Assembly (NCBI RefSeq): GCF_007993755.1
Contig: NZ_CP042467.1
Location: 2,690,001-2,754,000 of the forward strand
Origin: Microvenator marinus
Lineage (GTDB): Bacteria > Myxococcota_A > Bradymonadia > Bradymonadales > Bradymonadaceae
Direction of reading: 5' to 3'
Length of the DNA: 64,000 bases
The position numbers and the translations under genes are program-made. The notes under the pieces were generated by a model, which had not been told where the DNA came from, made no database searches, and worked only from the letters and a program-made list of their open reading frames with translations. Of this stretch, positions 54,311-63,886 are shown piece by piece. How positions within the stretch are numbered: the first letter of the stretch is position 1; every line of letters starts with the position of its first letter.

Positions 54311-55309
54311 ATGCCTAGTTTTCGTACCTTCGTTATCGCGAATCCCCAGAGTGGGGCTGGTTCCGTAAAGCGCGAATGGGAGCCGGTGGAGCGGCTCTTG
54401 AGAGCACAGATCGAGACCCTGGACATCGCCTTTACGGAGGGTCCTGGGCACGCCACGTTATTGGCGCGTGAAGCGCTCAAAGCGGGTTGGGAAATGGTGG
54501 TTGCGGTAGGTGGCGACGGCACGATCAATGAGGTTGTAAACGGGTTCTTTGAGAAGACCGACACCAAAGAGAACTTCACGCTCGAAGACGGGTTTATCCG
54601 CCGCCAGGATAAGTATCTTCCCACACCAATCAATCCCGACGCCGTGTTTGGGTTCGTACCGATGGGCACAGGGGGGGACTTCCGGCGCACGGTCGGTGCC
54701 ATGGGCGGTGTGAACGAAACCATCAAGCTTTTGGGCGGTACGAATTTTCGGCAGATCGACCTCGGACATAGCGTCTATGTGAGCGAGCGCGGCCCACTCG
54801 AGTTCAGAACCTTTGTGAACGTGGCCAGCGGCGGAATTGGTGGTCTTGTAGACCGAATGACCAACTCGATGTGGAAGGGCTTGGGCGGTAAACTGAGCTT
54901 CGGTCTGGCCTCGAGCGTGACGTGGTTCAAGTATCAAAACCGTCCGCTTACGGTTCGGATCGACGACCTGGAAGAGCTCCAAGACCGGTTCTTCAACGTG
55001 GTGATCGCGAACGGCGAGTATTTCGGTGGTGGTATGTGGGTCGCGCCGGGCGCCCAGCTCGATGATGGGAAGTTCCAGGTCGTGATTTTCTCAGACTTGC
55101 CGAGAAAAGAATCGGCAACGTTGATCCGCAAAATCTACAAGGCTGAACACCTCGGGATTGAAGGCGTCTCAAGGCGCAATGCCACTACTGTGGCGATTCG
55201 TCCTGAGTCGAATTCCACGCTCTTCCTTGATTTGGATGGTGAGTCGCCTGGTCAGGCCCCTGCGACATTCTTCATGCACCCGAAGGCAATTCGTCTGAAG
55301 ACCGCGTAA
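54311..55309 (+). CDS. Diacylglycerol/lipid kinase (DAGK catalytic family)
   Basis: A 332-aa kinase of the DgkB/YegS group. Visible are NPQSGAGS, VVAVGGDGTINEVVNG and the second motif GFVPMGTGGDFRRT. Relatives phosphorylate diacylglycerol or related lipids. AGGAG lies five bases before the ATG at 54311, 17 bp after the Fe-S gene, so it belongs to the same unit. With the flavoproteins it points to a lipid substrate. Confidence 0.9.
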   Translation: MPSFRTFVIANPQSGAGSVKREWEPVERLLRAQIETLDIAFTEGPGHATLLAREALKAGWEMVVAVGGDGTINEVVNGFFEKTDTKENFTLEDGFIRRQDKYLPTPINPDAVFGFVPMGTGGDFRRTVGAMGGVNETIKLLGGTNFRQIDLGHSVYVSERGPLEFRTFVNVASGGIGGLVDRMTNSMWKGLGGKLSFGLASSVTWFKYQNRPLTVRIDDLEELQDRFFNVVIANGEYFGGGMWVAPGAQLDDGKFQVVIFSDLPRKESATLIRKIYKAEHLGIEGVSRRNATTVAIRPESNSTLFLDLDGESPGQAPATFFMHPKAIRLKTA

Positions 55310-55456
55310 GTTGTTGCCTAGTTCGTGGCGATCCGGTAACTTCGAGTTCAGTAGAGAATAAATTTTGGGCGGCCTGAAGTATCCGGGTCAAAGACTAGGC
55401 AGTTGAATTGCCTTTGAGTTTTGACCGCGACGCTGCCCTTTTCCCCGGAGGGGCGT

Positions 55457-55921
55457 GTGTCCACTGCAAAATTCGTAATTTTCTCAATTCTTTTCGGCGT
55501 CCTGGCTGGACTTGTTGCAGGGTTTAGGACGCCTATTGAGCAACAAATACCTGGGCTTGGAAACCTGTGCTGCTGTCTGCCATCGATTATTTTTGGAGGG
55601 GCCTCAGTCAGCGCCACTCTATTCTTAGAGAAGGAGAGTAAGGCGCGGCAGGTACAGGCTGCGATGGTTGGCTTCTTGTCAGGAATTGTCTCTATCCCAA
55701 TGTACTACCTTTCAGCGGTTGGAATTCAGTGGCTTTCCGCCCTCTTCATTGTGGTGAAGCTCGAGTCGGACTCCCCGATTGCGGGTGCAACAGCTCTTTC
55801 AAGCATGTCATTCTTTAGCCAAATCATGAACACACTTGGCTTTGCACCATTTGCGCTTGTTTTTAGTACGCTTGGAGGAGTTCTATTCTTGAACGTGTTC
55901 CACAGGTCTAGAATCCAGTAG
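55457..55921 (+). CDS. Small polytopic membrane protein, unknown
   Basis: A 154-aa protein with about four hydrophobic segments. A CCCLP patch lies at the end of the first loop. The GTG at 55457 has GGAGG five bases upstream and is preferred to an ATG-less extension. The 3' end abuts the convergent alpha-2-macroglobulin gene. No family recognised. Confidence 0.6.
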   Translation: MSTAKFVIFSILFGVLAGLVAGFRTPIEQQIPGLGNLCCCLPSIIFGGASVSATLFLEKESKARQVQAAMVGFLSGIVSIPMYYLSAVGIQWLSALFIVVKLESDSPIAGATALSSMSFFSQIMNTLGFAPFALVFSTLGGVLFLNVFHRSRIQ

Positions 55922-55923
55922 GT

Positions 55924-58900
55924 CTACTTGACCACTACGCGGGCACTCGCACTGCGACCAAAGGTTTCAGGTGAATACATCTCCTCGGCTTTGGTAGGCG
56001 GCACCACAAACTCGCCGGGCGTAGTTGCGCGCGCGTAGTAGGTGTATTCGTGCACACCGCCCCAGAGTAGCGAGGTATAGGCCTCAGTGCGCTCATCTCG
56101 CATATTCTGGTGCTCAAACCACGGCCGACTCCACCACCACCAATGGAAGCCTCCACGACCCGAGTTCATCGCCTGATCCTGAGGCAGATCTTCAGTAGTG
56201 GCCAACGCGGGGTTTAGCGTTTCAAAGCCGGCTGGAATCGGGTCAACAAGGGCGACATGGTAGCGTCTGGTCTCAGCCACCATGGTGAGCTTGATTTTCA
56301 CACGCGCACCCGCCCTGACCTCCCAAACGCCGTCTGGCCGAAGTTTGACGTCGTGTGGGCTGTCCATGCCTTCATAGGTTCTCTCCACGGTGAAGCCGTG
56401 ATCGGCCGCGTCCACAAAGAGGGACTTAGGCGCGTAGTTCATACCGATGCGGTAGTAGAGACGACCCTTTCCGTCTTTTTGCAGATAGAGATTTGTGGTG
56501 TCTTTGACGTGCTCCGCCACAAAGCTCATCGGAATGTCGATCTCATGCTGCTCGGTGGTTCTGCCTTTGAATTTATGCTCACCGGCAAACTGGTCACCGA
56601 GCCACACGCGAGCCACAAAGTCGGGTGTCTCTTTCTCATAGATATTGAAGTACTTATCCAGGGCGAGGAGCACGAAGGCGTTCTCCTGGGTATTACCCCA
56701 GCGGCCTTTCTTGCGGTGCGCCATGAGGCCCTTGACGATCTTCGGTACCAGGTCGGTCTTCGGCTGGTCGTCCATCAGCGCCTCAAGGATCACACCGTCT
56801 GCACGGCGGTCGGAGTGAAGAATGAGGTGGTGGCCGTCGTTCATCGCTGCCGCAAAGTGAGCGTTACCGGCGGTTTCTGTGACGCGGTTGTTGAGGAACC
56901 GACGAATCTCAGCCACCTCTGGTGCGCCCTTTTCTTTGTTGGCGAAGACACCGAGCAACCAACCCACAGATTCAAACGAGAGGTCTTCGAGCTTGCCAGC
57001 TCTTCGCATTACCTCACGCGCTTTTGCCGTATCGTACTCACCCATCAGGCCGCGCACGTAGAGTGAGTAGGAAATGATATGCAGTCGAGTCCACTCCCCG
57101 TAATAATGCGGGATGTAGTTCTCGATATTTTGAAGGTGATTCTTCGCACGCTGCAGAGCCTGGTCTGGAACGGCGTAGCCCTTCATCTTGGCGCGCTGCA
57201 GCGCATGAGCGGCATGCAGGCTTACGTACGGCCACGAAGGCTGCCCGCGGCGCCAGAATCCGAATCCACCATCGTAGTTTTGTCGGTCGACCAACTCTTC
57301 GATATCGCGGCTCATCGACTTCTGAACTTCTGCTGCCGACGGCATACCCTCAGCCTTGAACGCTGTGAGCACGTCGCGTAGCGCCGCCACCGAGATCATG
57401 CGCGAGGAGATCTGCTCTGCACACTCATAGTCGTAGTGGTAGAGATAGAGGAAGGCGTCTGTGAGCGACTGCAAGGCTGTGGACGAGGTCGTGACCTCGA
57501 GCTCGCCAAATTGCGGCCAGACTTCTTCTGGGAATTTTACGGGTTGAGCAATGGCCCCCTTGTCGATCTCGCCGTAGGTTGCGAATGCTTCGCTCGTAGC
57601 GGGTGTCCAGACGGGCAGTGCGATCTCGGCTGCGTCGGAAAAGTTTCCAACTTTGGTATCTGCCGAAACTCCGACCTGGAACCGGGCGGTGCCGGCTTCC
57701 TGAGTGGTTGCCGGAAAGCGAACTTCCACACGCTCGTTAGCCGGTACTTGAACGCTAAGCCCCTGCCCTGCTGTGTAGGTCAGGTTCGAGGCGCGGGTTG
57801 CCACGAAGACCGTCATCGGGTCGTCCGTCTGGTTCTGAACCACGATGGGAAGCTCGAATTTGTCCCCGAAGTTCAGGAAGCGAGGCGCACTTGGGCGCAC
57901 CATGACAGGGAGACGCGCCGTGACATTGCTCTCGGATGTGCCGAATTTGTTCGCGCCTTGAACCGCGACGGCCATGATTCGGTAACGCGTTAGGTTGTCC
58001 GGCATCTGGATGTCCACGGAGATTCTACCGGATGCATCGGTGCGTTTGGCCGGGGCGAAGAGTGCCAATGGGTTGAAGTTTGTTCGAGCGGCGATGGGTG
58101 CGTCGGAGGCACCACCCACGTCGACGGGAGCTCCTTCGTCCATCTCCATCTCGGAATCAGCCATGGCCATGGCCATGGGTGCTGGCGCAGCAGCTTCCTC
58201 CATCGGAGCCTCAGCGCGTGCGCGCCTCGGAGCGGACTTCTTCATCATCTCTCGGGAGCCTTTGTCGGCGCTCGAGCCCATCGGTGCTTCCTCAACGGGC
58301 TGAAGTGCCGCTGGGTCCACGAGCTCCACGTAGGGGCGTTGATGCAAGGCTTGCATTCCATCCGCGCGGTCGGCGTAGAAGATGGCCATCGGATCTTGCA
58401 TGGCGTAGCTGCTCAGGGCGAGCACCGCCTCGTCTACGACTACAATAGCAACTTCGGCGTCTTTGACGGGGTTTCCATTGGCGTCCTTGACCTCAAGCGC
58501 AACGCTTGTTTTGGTGCCTGGTGCCACGCGGGTAGCCGATGGCTTGATCTGAACATCGAGGATTCGCTCGGTCGGTGGAACTTTGATGGCGAGCATCCCC
58601 GAGGCAATTGCCGGCCGTTTGGGGAGCTTTGTATCTGGTTCGCCCCGGGCGTCGAGACGTGGTGCGGCTCCAACGAGGTCCACGCCAACAAAGACATTCG
58701 GGATGTACGCGCTCTTGAGCGGCACGTTGAGCACCGTTGTAGACTCGGTCATGGTGAACCGTTTCTGCTCCACGATACCCTGGCGTCTGATCGTCATGAT
58801 GCCTTCAGCAGGCACAAACGGGCTTTGCACCAAGATTTCTGCGGTATCACCTACGGCGTAGACTTCCTTATCAGGAATGAGTGTCGCCTCTTCCATAGTC

Positions 58901-61900
58901 ACCTTGCGGGAAAGAGGGACTTTGCCGCCAGAGACCCAGCGCGTGATTTCGGTGTAATTTGGGCGGCCGTAGTCGTCCACGGTGGTCGCCGCGATCTTGT
59001 AGGTTCCGCCAACATCGGACTTAAACGTGCAGGTATGCTCAGCCTCGGACGAGGTGAAATCACATTCCTGGGTGTCCGCCAGTTCTTCGACATATTCGCC
59101 GTTCTTCCACGAGTATTTCACGCGGGAGGCGCGGACTTTCACTGGACGATTCGCGGTCAGGTTGCCATCGATATCACTGACGACCAGCTTGACTTCAAGA
59201 GGTTCGCCCTGCTCAACGAAGTATCGCTCGGAGCGCATACCTACGTAGAAGAGGCTCGGGTGGACCAAGAGATTCGTTGCAGAAGTCCATGCCTGACGGT
59301 TGACGTCCATCACGGTGGCCGACGCCTTCACACTCATCGGCTTTGGAGGAAGCTTCTTGCCGAATTTCAATTGCACGGTGTGCTCGCCTGCCGCGTCTGT
59401 CTTAGCGCTCAGACTTTGATACGTGGTGTTGCCGCCAGACTGATTGTAGGCGCGCCACCAAGGGGTCCACATGCCGAAGCTGTACTTGGACTGATTGGGC
59501 GGCGTGTAAGAGGATTCAGTGGCCTGAATGGACCAGTTGACCTCGGCGTTGGTGAGTGCCCCACCCGCATAATAATTAGCGGAGACGGTTGCACTCGCCT
59601 CAGCGTCCATAAGGTGCGGGCCTTCGGGTGCGCGAGCGCTGACCTCAAACTCGGGGGTGCGGAACTCCTGAATCTGGAAGGAGTGGGTATGGTAGCCGTA
59701 ATTCCTAAACTCAATCCGTGCGTAGCCAAGATTTGGGGTGTCCGGGAGCTTAAACTTGAGGTCGAAGCCTCCAAGCGCAGTGGTTTCGGTTTGTCCCTTG
59801 GCGAGCTCGACGTTTTGGGCGTCGTAGACGGTCCAATCGAACTTGGGAGAGCCAGACACGAGGCTCATATCGCCGCCTTTCTCCATCTCAATGTTTCGGA
59901 CAAATCCTTTGATATGAACTTCTTCGCTGGGCTTGTACATGCCACGATCGTCGAAGACCATCCAACGCATCTGCGAGCCGTAGTTCTTTTTGTAGAATTG
60001 CGAAGTACCCCGTGAATAGAAGACTTCTGGTAGGAAGCTCGTGTCGTCACCTTTGGTTCCTACCATGATGCCGGTTAGTTCGGACGACGCGGCGGGAAGG
60101 GCGAAAGTAACGGTACCATTGGCACCTGTAACACCCTTGGCGTTTGAGCCCGGCAAAGAGATCGTGACCCCTTGAAGCGGTTTACCAGTGGTCAGATCGG
60201 TGGCCCAACCCGTGAATTCCTCGTTGTCCATAAAGGCGTCAAGACCAATATTGGTGCGGTGAATCCAGGTTCTGAATTCGGGTTGGTAGCGGTTATGGAC
60301 AGCCTCGGCGCTCTTGTCGGGGTCGCCTGGCAAGATCTCTACGACCAGGTGGCGACCCTTTCCAAATTGTTTGGTCAGGTCGATATCGGTCTGAACGAGT
60401 TCGTCGGCTTTGAAGTTGAGCTTGATTGCACCGTCAAACACGAGGCGGCCCGGGGGTTTGACGGACTTTTTGCCCCAATGTCTCCAGTCTTCGGCGTAGA
60501 GCAGATAGTCTCTCCAATCGGATTCGGTGACCTGCCATGCTTTGAGCCGAACGTTCTTATAGTTTGTGGAGAAGACCGTGTATTTTGGGCCCGCTGCGGG
60601 GTCGAGCACCACAAACTGCCCGGAGGTCGCGGTGAGTGCGGGAAGTGCCGCACCGACATCGAACGTGTAAGTGCGCTCACCCTCAAGCTTTTGACCGAAC
60701 TCGTCTTCGACATCGGCGGAGAACGTGACGGTGTACTTTCTTCGGCCCGGTTTCATGCCCCCGATCGAGATCCAGTTGCCATTTTGATGCACCACCATAT
60801 CGGGGTAGCTCGGCTCGACTTTGACCATCGAATCGTCCCATTTTTCGGGATCGAGTTGGTTGCTCAGTCGGAAAGAGAAGGTGTCATGTGGACGACACCC
60901 CTGCCAGCCGCATCGGTGCTCGGTAATCCTTAACGGGCCATAGGTTTGAAAGGCGGTTTGTTGGGTCGATGTGGTGCGCTTGGGGCCTTCGGCGCTCGGG
61001 GCGCCAACCTTTAGCGTTGTCTGCACGGTGGTGTTGTAAGGGTAAGGCTCGGTGGGCTCGATGATGAGCCAACGGTTCTCGGGCACATCTTTCCCAAGAT
61101 TCTCGAACTCTGGGAAAGCCTCGAGGGATTTGGCTGTCGCGAGCCTCATCGGGATGATTTTTGCGCCCGCACGGACCTCGATATGCTCGAGGATATCCGT
61201 GCGATTGATGGCTTGATCGAATTGCAAGAAGACCGGCTGTTCGAGCGCGTAGGTCCCGTATTCTGGATAGAAAGACTCCACGGTTACAGGTGGCGTGCTG
61301 AAGGTGAACGTGGTCTCTTTGTCGAGGGCGTTCCCCGTCATGGCCTTAGTATCTGCGGGGATGGTCACCTTGTAGTCGGTTGCCATGGGCATGCGCTCGC
61401 CGAAGCTCTCAAAGAGTAAGGTCTTGGCGCCGACCCAGCGCCATTGACCTTCGGGCATCGGGTCCATCTTCACCGGCACGCCGTCTTTGACCGTGTCTGT
61501 GTGCGAGGTCACGGCCACCATTGGAAGATTGAACGTGACCGATACCTTTGGGGCAATCGGGATATCGCCTTCGGGTTGGTATCTGAGAACCTTGAGCGGC
61601 TCGTCTTTGTCTACCTCGACGTCGGTCGGGCGCTCGCGGTCGGATGCGGGCGGAAACTCGCCTACAACGGTTGTTCCGGTTTTTGGAGGAGGGGTAGAGG
61701 CAGGGCGTTTTGCAAAGGCTTTCTTGTCCGCAAGTTCAGACTTGAGATCTGGCAGCCTCTTGAAGAGAGCCTGGATCTGGGACTCATTCAGAGGCTTCGT
61801 TTCAGGAGTTGGGAGCGCCTCGATGTTCTCGCCCGGAGGTCTGCCATCCTCGGCCGTGAATTCCAGGGGAACATCTTCTCGCGTGTCGACGGGCTCAAAA

Positions 61901-62040
61901 CTATCCAAAGTAGCTAAAGGGGGGGCGTCAGCGGGTCTTTCTCCCATAGTTTGCTCCGTTGGTGTGTTTGAGCGTTCGGGTTGTTTACACGCGAAAGCGA
62001 TCAGGACAAGAGTGGGCATAAGCCATCGAAATTGGCGCAT
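55924..62040 (-). CDS. Bacterial alpha-2-macroglobulin family lipoprotein
   Basis: A 2038-aa lipoprotein (lipobox FAC, Cys18), about the size of large bacterial alpha-2-macroglobulins that trap attacking proteases. After an acidic linker come repeated MG beta-sandwich domains, a bait-like insert rich in Met, Ala and Glu (about 1250-1320; APMAMAMADSEMEMDE), and the thioester motif C1540-A-E-Q1543 in YECAEQISS, which can cross-link a protease. The C-terminal TED/receptor-type domains follow. It is often next to pbpC; no such gene is in the window. The ATG has GAGAG upstream. Confidence 0.92.
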   Translation of the reverse strand: MRQFRWLMPTLVLIAFACKQPERSNTPTEQTMGERPADAPPLATLDSFEPVDTREDVPLEFTAEDGRPPGENIEALPTPETKPLNESQIQALFKRLPDLKSELADKKAFAKRPASTPPPKTGTTVVGEFPPASDRERPTDVEVDKDEPLKVLRYQPEGDIPIAPKVSVTFNLPMVAVTSHTDTVKDGVPVKMDPMPEGQWRWVGAKTLLFESFGERMPMATDYKVTIPADTKAMTGNALDKETTFTFSTPPVTVESFYPEYGTYALEQPVFLQFDQAINRTDILEHIEVRAGAKIIPMRLATAKSLEAFPEFENLGKDVPENRWLIIEPTEPYPYNTTVQTTLKVGAPSAEGPKRTTSTQQTAFQTYGPLRITEHRCGWQGCRPHDTFSFRLSNQLDPEKWDDSMVKVEPSYPDMVVHQNGNWISIGGMKPGRRKYTVTFSADVEDEFGQKLEGERTYTFDVGAALPALTATSGQFVVLDPAAGPKYTVFSTNYKNVRLKAWQVTESDWRDYLLYAEDWRHWGKKSVKPPGRLVFDGAIKLNFKADELVQTDIDLTKQFGKGRHLVVEILPGDPDKSAEAVHNRYQPEFRTWIHRTNIGLDAFMDNEEFTGWATDLTTGKPLQGVTISLPGSNAKGVTGANGTVTFALPAASSELTGIMVGTKGDDTSFLPEVFYSRGTSQFYKKNYGSQMRWMVFDDRGMYKPSEEVHIKGFVRNIEMEKGGDMSLVSGSPKFDWTVYDAQNVELAKGQTETTALGGFDLKFKLPDTPNLGYARIEFRNYGYHTHSFQIQEFRTPEFEVSARAPEGPHLMDAEASATVSANYYAGGALTNAEVNWSIQATESSYTPPNQSKYSFGMWTPWWRAYNQSGGNTTYQSLSAKTDAAGEHTVQLKFGKKLPPKPMSVKASATVMDVNRQAWTSATNLLVHPSLFYVGMRSERYFVEQGEPLEVKLVVSDIDGNLTANRPVKVRASRVKYSWKNGEYVEELADTQECDFTSSEAEHTCTFKSDVGGTYKIAATTVDDYGRPNYTEITRWVSGGKVPLSRKVTMEEATLIPDKEVYAVGDTAEILVQSPFVPAEGIMTIRRQGIVEQKRFTMTESTTVLNVPLKSAYIPNVFVGVDLVGAAPRLDARGEPDTKLPKRPAIASGMLAIKVPPTERILDVQIKPSATRVAPGTKTSVALEVKDANGNPVKDAEVAIVVVDEAVLALSSYAMQDPMAIFYADRADGMQALHQRPYVELVDPAALQPVEEAPMGSSADKGSREMMKKSAPRRARAEAPMEEAAAPAPMAMAMADSEMEMDEGAPVDVGGASDAPIAARTNFNPLALFAPAKRTDASGRISVDIQMPDNLTRYRIMAVAVQGANKFGTSESNVTARLPVMVRPSAPRFLNFGDKFELPIVVQNQTDDPMTVFVATRASNLTYTAGQGLSVQVPANERVEVRFPATTQEAGTARFQVGVSADTKVGNFSDAAEIALPVWTPATSEAFATYGEIDKGAIAQPVKFPEEVWPQFGELEVTTSSTALQSLTDAFLYLYHYDYECAEQISSRMISVAALRDVLTAFKAEGMPSAAEVQKSMSRDIEELVDRQNYDGGFGFWRRGQPSWPYVSLHAAHALQRAKMKGYAVPDQALQRAKNHLQNIENYIPHYYGEWTRLHIISYSLYVRGLMGEYDTAKAREVMRRAGKLEDLSFESVGWLLGVFANKEKGAPEVAEIRRFLNNRVTETAGNAHFAAAMNDGHHLILHSDRRADGVILEALMDDQPKTDLVPKIVKGLMAHRKKGRWGNTQENAFVLLALDKYFNIYEKETPDFVARVWLGDQFAGEHKFKGRTTEQHEIDIPMSFVAEHVKDTTNLYLQKDGKGRLYYRIGMNYAPKSLFVDAADHGFTVERTYEGMDSPHDVKLRPDGVWEVRAGARVKIKLTMVAETRRYHVALVDPIPAGFETLNPALATTEDLPQDQAMNSGRGGFHWWWWSRPWFEHQNMRDERTEAYTSLLWGGVHEYTYYARATTPGEFVVPPTKAEEMYSPETFGRSASARVVVK

Positions 62041-62143
62041 TTTTTTCTCTCTTCAGATTGCACACAGGTCCGCAGAATCCTACGAACTTGGATGTCTTGC
62101 AACGGCCGAGTTGAGGGGAGGATCTAAATTTGGGTCTCAGAAC

Positions 62144-63646
62144 TCAGAATGCGGTCGGGAAAATATAGGTGGGCACGCGGCGATCCGTGGTGGAGCCGTC
62201 TCCGACCTGCCCGTTTTGGTTTTCTCCCCAACAGAAGAGGTCACCTGTTTGCGAGATGCCACAACAATGTGCGCGCCCACAATCTATCGGGAAGAGCCCG
62301 GTACCGCCCACGGCTGGGGCCGCAGTAGGCCTTGAGGTGGTGGTTTGGTCACCGAGTTGCCCGCTCGAATTTTCTCCCCAACAAATCACGTTATCGTCCA
62401 CCACAACACATCCAAAGTCGGCGCCCACGGCCAAATCGCGCAATGCTCCGGCCGGAATATCTACGGCAACGGGAGTCTCGGACTGAGTCACGCCGGCTTC
62501 GCCAAAGCCTCCGCTGGATTCACCCCAGCATTCGAGCCCAACGATAGGGGAATAGGCGCATGTATAGTCGTCATAAGCGGAGATGGAGATGTAGTTGCCG
62601 GTGTTGAGTGGAATGGGACTGTGCGACCCTTCGTCTGGGCCCATGGGGCCAAGCTGGCCGGCCGAGTTATCTCCCCAACACAGGACGCGGAATTCAGGCG
62701 TGATGCCGCACATATGAGCACGCCCTGCGGCGATTTCTATGAACTCTTGGCCTTCTTGCGTAATCACGGGTGAACGGATGGTTTGCACAGACGAGCTTTC
62801 AACGATTTGATTTCGATTATCGCCAACGCATCGCAACGTATCGTCCTGAAGTTTTAGGCAGGTGAAACCGTCACCTAGCGCGGCCTCGCGAACGGCGGTC
62901 GCGAAGCTGAGCGAGGTGGTTGCAGATGGTCGGCTACCTCCCTCATCGTCCCCAAGTTCTCCATTGGCATTGTTTCCCCAACAACGCGCGACGCCGCTCG
63001 TTTGCACCACACACGAGTGAAACGCGCCGGCAAAGACGTCGATGCCGGGTGCTTCTCCGGCCACTTGCACTTCCTCAGGAACCAAGTTCGCCTCATCAGT
63101 GGCCCCAGCTTGTGCAAAATCATTTGCACCCCAACACACCACGCGTCCGTCGGCTTTGGTCGCGCATGAGTGCTCTTCCCCGAGGGCCAGGGAGTCGTAA
63201 AGCGTGTACACGGTCACGCCGATTGTTGCCGTATACACCTGATTGGCGGTCACCTGAATGATGGCATCACCAGGGGCGAGAGCAAAGATAAGGCCCCCAT
63301 CGTCCACAGAAGCAATTTCAGGATTGAGGGAGGTAAACTCGATGGTTTCGATCTCCAACTCTCCGCCTTCGTCATCTACCAGCGCCGCGGTGATCCGAGC
63401 TTGTTCCTGCCTGGCAAGCAGCAAAGGGCGAGGCTGAAGGACGAGCCGAAACTCGGGCTCTGCTTCGGGGATATCTTGAGATGCGTCCTCGCCGGTATCA
63501 GAGTCGGTGCCATCCGAGCCCATATCCTGCGTGTTGGACCCCATATCAGGTAGGACCGTGATTCCATTATCATTAGGCCCCGCCTCTTCTTCACCGCACG
63601 CTCCAAAAACCAGAACAAACCCCACGACCACCATTATTTGGCGCAT
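62144..63646 (-). CDS. RCC1-repeat lipoprotein with Big2-like domain
   Basis: A 500-aa lipoprotein (lipobox GAC). An acidic Asp/Ser/Asn linker leads to a Big2-like Ig domain (about 80-160), then about six RCC1/beta-propeller repeats with the pattern CWGxNxxGQLG (CWGANDFAQAG, CWGNNANGELG, CWGDNSAGQLG, CWGENSSGQLG, CWGENQNGQVG). In secreted bacterial proteins these propellers mediate binding. The ATG at 63646 is taken because GGAAGG sits seven bases upstream; two nearer ATGs are too close. Confidence 0.85.
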   Translation of the reverse strand: MRQIMVVVGFVLVFGACGEEEAGPNDNGITVLPDMGSNTQDMGSDGTDSDTGEDASQDIPEAEPEFRLVLQPRPLLLARQEQARITAALVDDEGGELEIETIEFTSLNPEIASVDDGGLIFALAPGDAIIQVTANQVYTATIGVTVYTLYDSLALGEEHSCATKADGRVVCWGANDFAQAGATDEANLVPEEVQVAGEAPGIDVFAGAFHSCVVQTSGVARCWGNNANGELGDDEGGSRPSATTSLSFATAVREAALGDGFTCLKLQDDTLRCVGDNRNQIVESSSVQTIRSPVITQEGQEFIEIAAGRAHMCGITPEFRVLCWGDNSAGQLGPMGPDEGSHSPIPLNTGNYISISAYDDYTCAYSPIVGLECWGESSGGFGEAGVTQSETPVAVDIPAGALRDLAVGADFGCVVVDDNVICWGENSSGQLGDQTTTSRPTAAPAVGGTGLFPIDCGRAHCCGISQTGDLFCWGENQNGQVGDGSTTDRRVPTYIFPTAF

Positions 63647-63886
63647 CATCATACCTTCCAATCGATTTGCTCCGAGTTTACGTGGAAGTCGGGAGGTACG
63701 CAAACGGCCTACTCTGCGATTTTGTTGGTTATTGGACCAATCACGAATCCTCCAAGCCGTTTGATTTTGGCACAAATTCCGGCTACTGTTTGGTTAGTAA
63801 ACGAGACAACCACTTTGATTAAGTAGACTGCACGCTCTGTGCAATCTCAAGACGTGATGGAACACGGTTTTCATCCGAGGCTACAC

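Noticed and set aside
58339-60015. Long open frame (558 codons) antisense to the alpha-2-macroglobulin gene
   Set aside because: It lies wholly inside a clearly homologous coding gene on the other strand and resembles no protein family; a frame shadow of a GC-rich gene.
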